From contig NZ_LGUF01000007.1 in NCBI RefSeq assembly GCF_001274725.1, positions 2,521,282 to 2,585,281 on the forward strand: 64,000 nt of DNA, given 5' to 3'. Positions 14,257 through 22,308 of this stretch are shown here, in pieces. The position numbers and the translations under genes are program-made. The DNA comes from Sporosarcina globispora (GTDB lineage Bacteria > Bacillota > Bacilli > Bacillales > Cytobacillaceae). Position 1 is the first letter of the stretch, and each line of letters opens with the position of its first letter. The notes under the pieces were generated by a model. The model was given only the letters and a program-made list of their open reading frames with translations. It was not told where the DNA came from and searched no databases.

Positions 14257-15447
14257 TCAAAAAATAGACCCTAATATAATTCCTCCGATTGCACCAGTCA
14301 CAACAATAATCCAAGGAGGCAGCTTCCAATAAACAAGTAAGCTGAATAATACTGCTGCAAAGGCAAAATCCATCGGCTCCAGGATGCTGCTTGTCCAAAT
14401 AGGATGATAAAATGCAGCAATTAAAATACCGACAACCGCAGCATTTACACCCATTAATGCACCTTTTATTTTTGGATTGCGGCGAAGTGTGTTCCAAAAA
14501 GGGAGGGTTCCTAATATCAGGAGAAAGGCAGGCAGGAAAATCGCGACAGTCGCAAGCAAACCGCCTTGCCACCCGTTCATCACTGCTCCAAGATAGGCAG
14601 CAAAAGTAAATAACGGGCCTGGCACTGCTTGGGCTGCACCGTAGCCAGCCAGAAAAGCTTCTTCACTTAGCCAGCCGGTCGGGACAAATTCACGCTCCAG
14701 CAAAGGAAGGACAACGTGACCGCCGCCGAAAACAAGGGAACCTGAACGATAAAAGCTGTCAAACAGAGCCACCCAATCCAAGGCTGTTAGCTCCCTTAAT
14801 ATTGGAAGCAAGAATAATAGGACGAAAAACAGCACTAAACAGCCAATGGCAAAGCCTTTTGAAATGGGAAAATCCATCCGTGCTTCATCGTTTTCTTTGT
14901 GCTTCTTATAAATTAAAAACCCAATAAAACCTGAGGCAAGGATGACAATAACCTGTGTAATGGCTGTCTGCCATACAAGTGTCGCAATGATTGCCAGAAG
15001 GGCAAGCGTTTTTCGCGGCAGATCAGGAACAAGCTTTTGTGCCATTCCCAAGACCGCGTGAGCCACTACGGCCACTGCGACAATTTTGAGCCCATGTATC
15101 CAGCCGGCTTCAGCCGGATTAATGCCCTGCAGAAGAATGGCAAAAATGATTAGAGCAATGACAGAAGGCAATGTGAAACCAAGGAACGCCATGATGCCGC
15201 CAGCTAAACCAGCCCTCATCACGCCAATTCCAATCCCGACCTGGCTGCTCGCTGGTCCGGGAAGGAACTGACAAAGTGCAACTAGATCTGCATAGCTTTT
15301 CTCATCCATCCATTTTCTTCTCCGGACATACTCATCGTGAAAATAACCGAGATGAGCTACTGGTCCCCCGAAAGAGGTAAGGCCAAGCCTAGTTGAAACC
15401 ATTAATATTTCTAGTAAAGATTTAAAATTAGTTCTGTTTTTATTCAT
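14257..15447 (-). CDS. chrA: Chromate transporter, ChrA family
   Basis: 396-aa long-chain CHR protein with two homologous six-helix halves. Each half begins with the family motif: RLGLTSFGGPVAHLGYFHDE (residues about 19-38) and SGSLVFGGGHVVLPLLEREF in the second half. Both carry the PGP loop (FLPGPASSQ and AVPGPLFTF). Members export chromate, driven by ion gradients, and protect against chromate or related oxyanions. GGGAGATG precedes the ATG. A PadR gene is the next gene upstream on the same strand, a common pairing, and may control it. The transcript ends at the shared terminator at 14211-14244. Confidence 0.88.
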   Translation of the reverse strand: MNKNRTNFKSLLEILMVSTRLGLTSFGGPVAHLGYFHDEYVRRRKWMDEKSYADLVALCQFLPGPASSQVGIGIGVMRAGLAGGIMAFLGFTLPSVIALIIFAILLQGINPAEAGWIHGLKIVAVAVVAHAVLGMAQKLVPDLPRKTLALLAIIATLVWQTAITQVIVILASGFIGFLIYKKHKENDEARMDFPISKGFAIGCLVLFFVLLFLLPILRELTALDWVALFDSFYRSGSLVFGGGHVVLPLLEREFVPTGWLSEEAFLAGYGAAQAVPGPLFTFAAYLGAVMNGWQGGLLATVAIFLPAFLLILGTLPFWNTLRRNPKIKGALMGVNAAVVGILIAAFYHPIWTSSILEPMDFAFAAVLFSLLVYWKLPPWIIVVTGAIGGIILGSIF

Positions 15448-15507
15448 TATGCATCTCCCTTAGTATTAAATCGCAGTCTAACGGGCTGTAAAACTTCCAT
15501 CAAAATT

Positions 15508-15606
15508 CTTAGGGGTTGAAAGAGGTAAGCAGGAGTCTAACTCCCGTAAAGGCCCGATTGGTTCAACTAACAATCAGTGGAGAAAGCTCCCGCTGATTGA
15601 AGTTTC
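15508..15606. repeat. Hairpin-rich intergenic element between padR and chrA
   Basis: About 100 bp with a strong hairpin: AATCAG (15572-15577) pairs with CTGATT (15593-15598), closed by GGAG/CTCC. AGGAGT...ACTCC further left can pair too. The wording of the block (ACTCCCGTAAAGGCCCGATTGGTTCAA split by loops) resembles blocks seen repeatedly in Bacillus intergenic regions. Recognition is from memory and unverified. It may also end the padR transcript. Confidence 0.4.
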
Positions 15607-15910
15607 ACTTTATCTCTTTAAAAAGCTCGTAAGCTTTTTTTCTAGCTTCCTCAAGGACCGTAATCCCTTTTTCTGTTGCTGTATAATATTTGCGGATTCT
15701 GCCATCTACATTCTTCTGCTCCTGATGAAGCAGCCCATCTGATTCCATAGAATGCAGGATTGGATATAATGTACCGGAACTGATGCTATATCCATGCTCC
15801 TCCAGTTCTTCAACCATCCACGCACCAAAAATAGGGTGCTCCTTTGCGTGGTGAAGAATATGGATTTGTATAAACCCCAGGAACAGCTTTCGTAATATTT
15901 TATCTTCCAA
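15605..15910 (-). CDS. PadR-family transcriptional regulator
   Basis: 101 aa. A winged-helix DNA-binding domain fills the protein: FLGFIQIHILHHAKEHPIFG, then the PadR signature ISSGTLYPILHSMESDGLL and the wing (GRIRKYYTATEKG). The TTG at 15910 is the start, with AAAGGAGG 7 nt upstream; the longer frame to 16030 lacks any ribosome site. A 13-bp direct repeat lies immediately upstream and probably binds the protein itself. chrA follows 158 bp downstream on the same strand, so the likely regulon is padR-chrA. Confidence 0.85.
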   Translation of the reverse strand: MEDKILRKLFLGFIQIHILHHAKEHPIFGAWMVEELEEHGYSISSGTLYPILHSMESDGLLHQEQKNVDGRIRKYYTATEKGITVLEEARKKAYELFKEIK

Positions 15911-15932
15911 GTAAATGCCTCCTTTATTGATT

Positions 15933-15958
15933 TCGGAATACGATATCGGAATTCGATA
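15933..15958 (-). promoter_or_regulatory. Putative PadR operator
   Basis: Adjacent 13-bp direct repeats TCGGAATACGATA and TCGGAATTCGATA, separated by one mismatch only. They lie 23 nt upstream of the padR start, with an embedded CGATATCG palindrome. Confidence 0.5.
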
Positions 15959-16030
15959 ATAGGATGATAACAAATAAAACGTAATAAAAAAAGGGGGAAT
16001 TATTAATTTACAAAACCTTAACAAAGACAT

Positions 16031-16054
16031 AAAAAAAACGCTCTTCCAAGCGTT
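16031..16054 (-). terminator. Terminator of the small minus-strand genes
   Basis: On the minus strand AACGCT-TGGAAG-AGCGTT is followed by eight T. It lies four bases after the stop of the 46-aa gene. Confidence 0.8.
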
Positions 16055-16057
16055 CCA

Positions 16058-16198
16058 TTAATAACTATTTTGTTCATTTCTTAGTATTTCATAAGCAAGA
16101 TCACCTGCTGCGGCTGTTAAACTTTCCCATAGCTGATCACGCAGTAAATCGAGTTCGATAATTTTTCTTGCCAGATCTGCAGGATTTTTTGTCTCCAT
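16058..16198 (-). CDS. Small hypothetical protein, 46 aa
   Basis: Unrecognised. Begins METKNPADLARKIIEL at 16198 with GGGGGAC upstream, and continues as one long amphipathic helix (DLLRDQLWESLTAAAGDLAYEIL). It lies 15 nt downstream of the FbpA-like gene and is followed by a good terminator, so the two form a small operon. The coding signal rests on the ribosome site, spacing and helix pattern; no function can be given. Confidence 0.55.
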   Translation of the reverse strand: METKNPADLARKIIELDLLRDQLWESLTAAAGDLAYEILRNEQNSY

Positions 16199-16213
16199 CG
16201 TAAGTCCCCCTGA

Positions 16214-16378
16214 TTAATAACGGTTTCGATTGCTGTGTTTTTTAAATATTACCTCTAATTCCGTTAAGGTCAGCTTTTGCAAAGCGGGCTCAGAATGCTG
16301 ATATTCGGTGCCTGAATTGACCAGCAGATCGATTAAATATTGCCTCTTTTTTTCTATAGCTTTCCGTAAATATTGCAT
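16214..16378 (-). CDS. FbpA-like small basic protein, 54 aa
   Basis: Begins MQYLRKAIEKKRQYLIDLL and contains KLTLTELEVIF near the end. This pattern (basic first helix IEKKRxYLI, then LTLSELE) matches the Fur-regulated basic protein A family of Bacillus, small proteins linked to iron-sparing responses. AGGAGATATTC places a ribosome site before the ATG at 16378. No clear Fur box was found in the 100 bp upstream, so iron control is not shown. It heads a two-gene unit. Confidence 0.6.
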   Translation of the reverse strand: MQYLRKAIEKKRQYLIDLLVNSGTEYQHSEPALQKLTLTELEVIFKKHSNRNRY

Positions 16379-16445
16379 GAATATCTCCTCTTTTCTTTAA
16401 TGTTTTTGTTATTCTAAAAGATTTTGTTCTCTAATTCATTTATCG

Positions 16446-16462
16446 TGTGAAATTTCCTTACA
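16446..16462 (+). promoter_or_regulatory. TnrA/GlnR box upstream of tnrA
   Basis: TGTGA-AATTTCC-TTACA is an exact match to TGTNA-N7-TNACA. It lies about 100 nt before the tnrA start. TnrA autoactivates in B. subtilis, so this is a likely autoregulation site. It could also affect the divergent fbpA-like gene. Confidence 0.75.
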
Positions 16463-16558
16463 TGGTTTTTGAGTATTGTTAGATTTTCTGACAGGAATGA
16501 TGAAAAAGTTTGAAAGGTTAGTATAATGAAAGAAATTGGTTAAATTGAGGTGACATGA

Positions 16559-16882
16559 TTGGAAAGAGAAACATCCTACAAAACCAGAAAAGTCATTTCG
16601 ATTGGTACGGTCAGCGAACTGACAGGACTTAGTGAACGGCAGATTCGATATTACGAAGAGAGGAAATTGGTTTTCCCTGAAAGGTCAGAACGCGGAAGCA
16701 GGAAATATTCTTTTCTCGACGTAGAGACACTTATTGACATAGCCAACAAAAGGGAAGAGGGAGTCCGAACAGAGGAAATCCGTTCGGAATTAAAGAGGAA
16801 AAAGAAAAAAGACGATCAGGCGTCACGAACAAAAATGATTCAGGGCCAGCTTAATGCGCAGTTTGGAATACGGAAAAAATAA
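16559..16882 (+). CDS. tnrA: Nitrogen-responsive MerR-family regulator TnrA
   Basis: 107 aa. The MerR HTH ([26 protein letters not shown], residues about 13-38) and basic wing ([11 protein letters not shown]) match TnrA/GlnR. The C-terminus ends in [11 protein letters not shown], the TnrA-type tail that binds feedback-inhibited glutamine synthetase. Unlike GlnR there is no long autoinhibitory tail. TnrA activates nitrogen-scavenging genes and represses glutamine synthetase under nitrogen limitation. The TTG at 16559 was chosen for its spacing from AGGTG. A perfect TnrA box lies upstream, and a terminator follows. It is monocistronic. Confidence 0.9.
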   Translation: MERETSYKTRKVISIGTVSELTGLSERQIRYYEERKLVFPERSERGSRKYSFLDVETLIDIANKREEGVRTEEIRSELKRKKKKDDQASRTKMIQGQLNAQFGIRKK

Positions 16883-16886
16883 TGGG

Positions 16887-16921
16887 AAGTGATTATTCTG
16901 TAAGGGATAATTGCTTTTTTT
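16887..16921 (+). terminator. Terminator of tnrA
   Basis: 10-bp stem AAGTGATTAT/ATAATTGCTT with two G-T pairs, followed by seven T. Confidence 0.65.
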
Positions 16922-16988
16922 ATTCAATCACTATTCTGCCTTATAAAATATTGCAGCCTAGGTTAACGAGACAATTTTATATAAATTT

Positions 16989-17018
16989 TAGACAAAAGGC
17001 CTTTCTTTCGTTTATCAT
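16989..17018 (+). promoter_or_regulatory. Putative SigA promoter of the thrE-like genes
   Basis: TAGACA (16989-16994), 18-nt spacer, TATCAT (17013-17018). A short hairpin AACCCT/AGGGTT follows in the leader at 17035-17054. Confidence 0.4.
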
Positions 17019-17083
17019 ATCCGTTAAGATGTAACCCTATATAAGAGGGTTTTAAATTTTAGATTTATAAAGCAGGTGAAAGA

Positions 17084-17836
17084 ATGGGGAAAGATTACCC
17101 TCCAACAATAGAAGTAATTGAGATATGCTTGCTTGCGGGGAAAATCATGCTTCAGGGCGGTGCAGAAACATATCGGGTAGAGGACACGATGACCAGGATT
17201 GCAGCCTCTTTGGGCATACCGCATTCACATAGCTATGTGACCCCAACGGGAATCATATTTTCAACGGATGGAACCGAGCCGGCGAAGCTGATACGGATTT
17301 CAGAGCGCTCAACGGATCTATACAAAGTGACATTAGTGAATGGAGTGTCTCGTAAGATCAGCAGCGGTGAACTGGATGGAAAGGATGCCTTGGCAAGGCT
17401 GAAGGAAATTGAGAGTGCCGACTATACCTTCCCTGTCTATCAGCAGATTCTTGCAGCCTCTATAGCAAGCGGATGTTTTCTAATCATGTTCCTCGGAAAT
17501 TGGACAGATTTTATACCGGCAATGATTGCAGGCGGACTGGGGTTTGTTTCGTTTATATACGTACATAGAGTGGTCCAGATAAAATTTTTCTCTGAATTTA
17601 TTGCTTCATTATTAATTGGTCTTATTGCCTATTTCTTTGTGTACACAGGACTTGGGACAGAGCTTGATAAGATCATCATCGGTTCAGTCATGCCTCTCGT
17701 TCCGGGGCTGCTGATAACAAATGCAGTCCGGGATTTAATGGCCGGGCACCTTGTTTCAGGACTGTCAAAAGGGGCTGAAGCCTTTTTGACGGCATCGGCC
17801 ATTGGAGCTGGAATTGCTCTGGTATTCACTTTTTAA
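17084..17836 (+). CDS. Threonine/serine exporter family protein, ThrE N-part (YjjP-like)
   Basis: 250 aa. The N-terminal 110 residues form the soluble ThrE domain (LLAGKIMLQGGAETYRVEDTMTRIA, then HSYVTPTGI), followed by about five membrane helices, including the PLVPGLLITNAVRDL motif. ThrE-type exporters pump threonine and serine or related small acids out of the cell. In this class the function is split over two genes; the partner is the next gene, 23 nt downstream. GGTGAAAG precedes the ATG. The substrate in this organism is unproven. Confidence 0.82.
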   Translation: MGKDYPPTIEVIEICLLAGKIMLQGGAETYRVEDTMTRIAASLGIPHSHSYVTPTGIIFSTDGTEPAKLIRISERSTDLYKVTLVNGVSRKISSGELDGKDALARLKEIESADYTFPVYQQILAASIASGCFLIMFLGNWTDFIPAMIAGGLGFVSFIYVHRVVQIKFFSEFIASLLIGLIAYFFVYTGLGTELDKIIIGSVMPLVPGLLITNAVRDLMAGHLVSGLSKGAEAFLTASAIGAGIALVFTF

Positions 17837-17859
17837 ATGCATAAGCGGAGGAATAAGGT

Positions 17860-18303
17860 ATGTTTATGTTGACACATATGATCACAAGCTTTATAGCTTC
17901 AGCAGGGTTCGGGGTGCTTTTCAATGCCCCGAAAAAATCATTGCTGAAATGCGGTTTTGTAGGGATGGTTGGCTGGTTCGTTTATATTGGGCTTGTCAAT
18001 TGGCAGTACGATGCAGTCATTTCGTCATTAATCGCTGCTTTTACAATCGCCGTGATCAGCCAGATTTTTGCCAAAATATATAAAACGCCTATTATTATTT
18101 TCAGTGTTGCAGGCATCATTCCCCTAGTCCCAGGGGGGATTGCTTATGATGCAATGCGGAATTTTGTTGAAAATGATTATTATACGGCAATTCAGCTTGC
18201 GGCCAAGGCTTTCATGATATCTGGGGCCATCGCAGTAGGACTTGTCATTTCAGAGGTAATCAATCAAATGATTCGTAAAGTGCAGTTTAAATCAAGAATC
18301 TAA
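17860..18303 (+). CDS. Threonine/serine exporter family protein, ThrE C-part (YjjB-like)
   Basis: 147 aa, four to five hydrophobic helices. The motif IIPLVPGGIAYDAMRNFV mirrors the PLVPGLLITNAVRDL motif of its partner, as expected from the internal duplication of ThrE. The GGAGG site lies 9 nt before the ATG. It is cotranscribed with the 17084 gene and followed by a terminator. The two proteins should form one membrane exporter. Confidence 0.82.
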   Translation: MFMLTHMITSFIASAGFGVLFNAPKKSLLKCGFVGMVGWFVYIGLVNWQYDAVISSLIAAFTIAVISQIFAKIYKTPIIIFSVAGIIPLVPGGIAYDAMRNFVENDYYTAIQLAAKAFMISGAIAVGLVISEVINQMIRKVQFKSRI

Positions 18304-18307
18304 ACCT

Positions 18308-18338
18308 GGTCGATGGATGTTTACATCGGCCTTTTTTT
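18308..18338 (+). terminator. Intrinsic terminator
   Basis: GGTCGATG/CATCGGCC stem, 8-nt loop, seven T. Confidence 0.85.
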
Positions 18339-18479
18339 GAATTCAGCCGGGACCAAATCCTCTACCTTTTGAACTCATTCCAGAATGTCTTCAGGAACGG
18401 ATTTTCCTTGTAAAATATTTCTTGTAAATTTATAATCCTATTATTATGCTTTTGATTATTTCAGAAAAAGGAGAATGTA

Positions 18480-20195
18480 ATGATCCGACGGTTTTTTACC
18501 TATTATAAGCCGCATAAGCGCCTATTTATTCTTGATTTTAGTTCGGCGGTAGTTGTGGCAATTCTTGAATTGGGCTTTCCGCTTGCGGTTCAGTGGTTTA
18601 TCGACAGCTTGCTTCCAAGCGGGAATTGGTCCATGATCGTTTCCGTAAGTGCCGGACTCCTTGCTCTTTATTTGACAAGCACGCTTCTGCAGTTTGTTGT
18701 TAACTATTGGGGCCATAAGCTCGGAATCAACATTGAGACAGATATGCGGCAGCAGCTTTTTCAGCATGTGCAAAGGCAGTCTTTCCGGTTTTTTGATAAT
18801 ACCAAAACAGGACATATCATGAGCAGGGTGACAAATGATCTTATGGATATCGGGGAGCTCGCCCATCATGGCCCAGAGGATTTATTTATAGCGGCCATGA
18901 CATTTGTTGGTGCATTCTGGATCATGCTGACGATCAATGTCAAGCTTGCACTTGTAACGATAGTTGTTCTTCCGTTTCTTGTATGGCTGATTGCGTTTTG
19001 CAATATTAAAATGAACAGAGCATGGAAAAGGATGTACGGTGAAATTGCCGATGTAAACGCCCAGGTGGAGGATAGTGTATCTGGAGTGCGCGTTGTTCAG
19101 TCTTTTACTAATGAAAATTACGAGATTAAAAGATTTACAGAAAACAATGGGAGATTCCGTCTTGCCAAGCTTGCAGCTTATAAGATTATGAGCTTCAGTG
19201 CTTCGGGAATTTATATGCTGACTAGATTAATTACGCTAATTGTCCTGGTGTACGGTTCCTGGCTAAGCTTCAGCGGGCATCTGTCGTATGGCGAACTGGT
19301 CGGCTTTGTGCTCTATGTGAATGTGCTTTTAAAACCGATTGATAAAATAAGCGCCTTAATGGAACTGTACCCAAAAGGCATGGCTGGTTTCAAGCGCTTT
19401 TTAGAAGTCATTGATACGGAGCCTGAGATTGAGGATATAAAAGATGCCATTGAAGTGGATTCCTTAAGGGGCGACATCCGTTTCAAAGATGTATCTTTCA
19501 GCTATGACCAGCATAAAGCGGTGCTCGATGGGATTGATCTTCAAATAAAAGCAGGTGACACTGTTGCTTTTGTAGGACCTTCGGGTGCTGGAAAGACAAC
19601 AATTTGTTCTCTGATTCCCCGCTTTTATGATGTAAATACCGGCAGTATTATGATTGATGGTATGGATATCAGGGATATGACGAAAAAATCACTGAGATCA
19701 CAAATTGGCATAGTCCAGCAGGATGTCTTCCTGTTCACCGGCACTCTGAAAGAAAATATTGCTTACGGAATGCTTGGGGCAACAGATGAGCAAATTGCTG
19801 AAGCGGCTAGGAAAGCTCACCTGCAGGACTTCATTGCATCTCTTGTGGATGGCTATGAAACACAAATTGGGGAGCGGGGATTAAAGCTGTCTGGCGGACA
19901 AAAACAAAGGATTGCCATCGCAAGAATGTTCCTGAAAAATCCTCCGATTCTTATTCTGGATGAAGCAACCTCGGCATTGGATACAGAAACTGAACAAATC
20001 ATTCAAACGGCATTGAACGAGCTTGCTGTAAACCGCACCACTCTTGTCATTGCCCACAGACTTGCAACCATTCGCAATGCAGATAGGGTGGTCGTTGTCA
20101 CAGAAAACGGCATAGCCGAAGAAGGTACACATGATGAATTAATTGAACAGGACGGGATCTTTGCAGGTCTCCATAATGTGCAGTTCCAAAAATAA
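18480..20195 (+). CDS. ABC exporter half-transporter (fused permease and ATPase)
   Basis: 571 aa. Six membrane helices in residues 1-310 form the ABC exporter membrane domain, and the ATPase domain covers about 330-565. It shows Walker A GPSGAGKTT, Q-loop GIVQQDVFLFTG, signature LSGGQKQR, Walker B ILILDEATSALD and the switch His in VIAHRL. It should work as a homodimer exporting lipids, drugs or peptides. Similar to the Bacillus YgaD-type exporters, but the substrate is unknown. AAAAGGAGAATG places the start at 18480. A single-gene unit with a terminator downstream. Confidence 0.88.
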   Translation: MIRRFFTYYKPHKRLFILDFSSAVVVAILELGFPLAVQWFIDSLLPSGNWSMIVSVSAGLLALYLTSTLLQFVVNYWGHKLGINIETDMRQQLFQHVQRQSFRFFDNTKTGHIMSRVTNDLMDIGELAHHGPEDLFIAAMTFVGAFWIMLTINVKLALVTIVVLPFLVWLIAFCNIKMNRAWKRMYGEIADVNAQVEDSVSGVRVVQSFTNENYEIKRFTENNGRFRLAKLAAYKIMSFSASGIYMLTRLITLIVLVYGSWLSFSGHLSYGELVGFVLYVNVLLKPIDKISALMELYPKGMAGFKRFLEVIDTEPEIEDIKDAIEVDSLRGDIRFKDVSFSYDQHKAVLDGIDLQIKAGDTVAFVGPSGAGKTTICSLIPRFYDVNTGSIMIDGMDIRDMTKKSLRSQIGIVQQDVFLFTGTLKENIAYGMLGATDEQIAEAARKAHLQDFIASLVDGYETQIGERGLKLSGGQKQRIAIARMFLKNPPILILDEATSALDTETEQIIQTALNELAVNRTTLVIAHRLATIRNADRVVVVTENGIAEEGTHDELIEQDGIFAGLHNVQFQK

Positions 20196-20196
20196 G

Positions 20197-20225
20197 GCAG
20201 AATCCGAATTGGATTCTGCTTTTTT
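20197..20225 (+). terminator. Intrinsic terminator
   Basis: Perfect 9-bp stem GCAGAATCC/GGATTCTGC followed by six T. Confidence 0.9.
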
Positions 20226-20421
20226 GGATTCATCAATAATAAAATCATCGGTTATATAAAATAAACCTGCAAATCACCAAAGTAAATCACAAACAAAGTT
20301 TGGAAATAACCAAAAATCTCATGAAAGTCTGATGTATGGAAAATATAATTTTCAGAATAGTCAAAAAGAACTATCGTTTTTCTATTAAATATGGAAGTTT
20401 TTAACTAGAACAGGACTTATG

Positions 20422-20435
20422 TGGTATAGACAACT
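20422..20435 (+). promoter_or_regulatory. Putative NagR (dre) operator
   Basis: TGGTATAGACAACT matches the GntR/HutC-family NagR/DasR element (TGGTmTAGACCA-like) from position 1 to 9 with the ACT end. It lies 95 nt before amiE and next to a possible -10 (TATACT). GlcNAc-6-P or GlcN-6-P would induce. Confidence 0.55.
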
Positions 20436-20463
20436 ATACTCTAACTCTATTAATCTTACTGTA

Positions 20464-20477
20464 TGTAAACCCTTTCA
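20464..20477 (+). promoter_or_regulatory. Putative CcpA cre site
   Basis: TGTAAACCCTTTCA fits TGWNANCGNTNWCA except that the central CG is CC. Its place just upstream of the amiE ribosome site suits repression as a downstream roadblock. Confidence 0.5.
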
Positions 20478-20529
20478 AAAAAAAGGAGGTTAATGGTTAA
20501 TGAAAGGTCATAAAAATAAAGGAGGCAGT

Positions 20530-22239
20530 ATGAAAAATAAAACAAAGCTTGTTGCACTGTCTGCCGCACTTAGTACATCACTCTTTATTCCGGCAGTATA
20601 TCCGGTATCTGCGCAAAGCGCGGAAGGAGTTAAGCCAACGATGGAAATGAAAAACAATAAAGATGTGAAACACAAAGTTCATCCTATCTTTTCGTGGGAT
20701 CGTCCCGGGCCGATTTCTCCTATTCTTCATCCAGGTTCTGCTGAGGGAGCTGGAATGGTTCAGCAGCCGCTCGATGAAATCGATCCATTAATGGAAGCGA
20801 TGATAGCAGATGGAGTGATGCCTGGCGCTGTAACTTTTGTGGCAAGGCGGGGCCATATTGTCAAACATGACGCATACGGATATTCCTATCGCTACACGGA
20901 TGATAAATTCACTGAAGCGCAGAATCCGATTGAAATGACGGAAGATACAATCTTTGATCTGGCTTCAATCAGTAAAATTTTTACAACCACAGCTGCGATG
21001 ATATTGTATGATGAAGGCCGCTTTCAACTGGATGATCCTGTTGCGAAATATATCCCAGAGTTTGCCGAAAACGGCAAGGAAAATGTAACAATCCGCCAGC
21101 TGATGACACATACTTCAGGATTTACTGCATGGATTCCTTTACATTCACAAGGGAGCAGCAGAGAAGAGCGCATGCAAATCGTTTTTAAATATCCATTGGC
21201 CAATGACCCTGGTGAGGCGTATACATACAGCGATTTGAACATGATTACGCTTGGTGCACTAGTCGAACGCCTTTCAGGTCAAAGACTTGATGAGTTTGTG
21301 AAAAAACACATTACCAACCCCCTCGGTATGAAGGATACGATGTACAATCCTCCTGAATCTTTAAAGCACCGGATCGCAGCCACGGAATATCAGCCTGCAA
21401 TCAGCCGGGACCTTGTCTGGGGGGAAGTTCATGATGAGAATGCCTGGTCTCTTGATGGCGTTGCCGGTCATGCAGGTGTCTTTTCCACTGCATCCGATCT
21501 TGCTAAATTTGCCCATATGTATGTAAATGACGGGCGCTATGGCGGCAAGCGGATCTTAAAAGAAGAGACGGTGAAAATGCTAATTCAAAACCAAATTCCT
21601 CAATTTCCTGGTGATGATCATGGCCTGGGCTGGGAGCTTGGACAGGGATGGTTTATGGATGCCTTGTCAGAGGGAACTTCCCTTGGTCATACAGGATACA
21701 CTGGAACATCCATCGTAATCAACCGGAATAATGGCACGATTGCGATTCTCTTAACAAATCGCGTGCATCCTTCAAGAAATACAGTTACAACGAATATTGC
21801 TAGGCGTGCATTTGCAAGACAGGTAGCAGATTCCATTCCTGTTGCAATCCCTGGAAAAGGAGATGCCTGGTTTTCAGGATATGGTGATAAAATTCAACAT
21901 AATTTAACGGCTAAAGTGGATCTCAAAGACGAGGCAGTCCTTTCGTTTGATACATGGTACAGAACAGAAACCAATTCGGATATGGCCTTTATCGAGGTGT
22001 CAGAAGATGGCGTCAATTGGACACAAGCGGCACACCCATTTACAGGCAGCAGCATCGATTGGAAAAAGGAAAAGCTAACGATTCCTGCAGGAACTTCGCA
22101 CATTCGATTTCGATACCAGACAGACAGTACAGTAAACGGAAGAGGCTGGTACGTTAATAATGTAAAATTGCAGCTTTCAGATGGACAAAAAGTGAATCCG
22201 GCGTTCTCAGGAAACGGGTGGAAAAAAAGAAATTACTAG
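20530..22239 (+). CDS. amiE: Secreted beta-lactamase-fold amidase/serine hydrolase, AmiE (YbbE)-like
   Basis: 569 aa. A Sec signal peptide ends near residue 28 (VYPVSAQSA). The serine-hydrolase domain (about 70-430) has SxxK in LASISKIF (Ser near 146), YxN in YSDLN (near 234) and HTG in LGHTGYTG (near 386). AmiE of B. subtilis removes the peptide from MurNAc-peptides before sugar hydrolysis. Context with nagZ and namZ supports this role. Residues about 450-569 form an extra beta-sandwich-like domain (DTWYRTETNSDMAFIEVSEDG) not expected in the 440-aa YbbE. The start at 20530 is fixed by AAAGGAGG. Possible NagR and CcpA sites lie upstream. Confidence 0.8.
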   Translation: MKNKTKLVALSAALSTSLFIPAVYPVSAQSAEGVKPTMEMKNNKDVKHKVHPIFSWDRPGPISPILHPGSAEGAGMVQQPLDEIDPLMEAMIADGVMPGAVTFVARRGHIVKHDAYGYSYRYTDDKFTEAQNPIEMTEDTIFDLASISKIFTTTAAMILYDEGRFQLDDPVAKYIPEFAENGKENVTIRQLMTHTSGFTAWIPLHSQGSSREERMQIVFKYPLANDPGEAYTYSDLNMITLGALVERLSGQRLDEFVKKHITNPLGMKDTMYNPPESLKHRIAATEYQPAISRDLVWGEVHDENAWSLDGVAGHAGVFSTASDLAKFAHMYVNDGRYGGKRILKEETVKMLIQNQIPQFPGDDHGLGWELGQGWFMDALSEGTSLGHTGYTGTSIVINRNNGTIAILLTNRVHPSRNTVTTNIARRAFARQVADSIPVAIPGKGDAWFSGYGDKIQHNLTAKVDLKDEAVLSFDTWYRTETNSDMAFIEVSEDGVNWTQAAHPFTGSSIDWKKEKLTIPAGTSHIRFRYQTDSTVNGRGWYVNNVKLQLSDGQKVNPAFSGNGWKKRNY

Positions 22240-22308
22240 CATTCGATTTTTTAGTGAAAAGTAAGCTTAAGTGCATATGAAATAAATGCAGTAAGGACGG
22301 TGGAAGAA

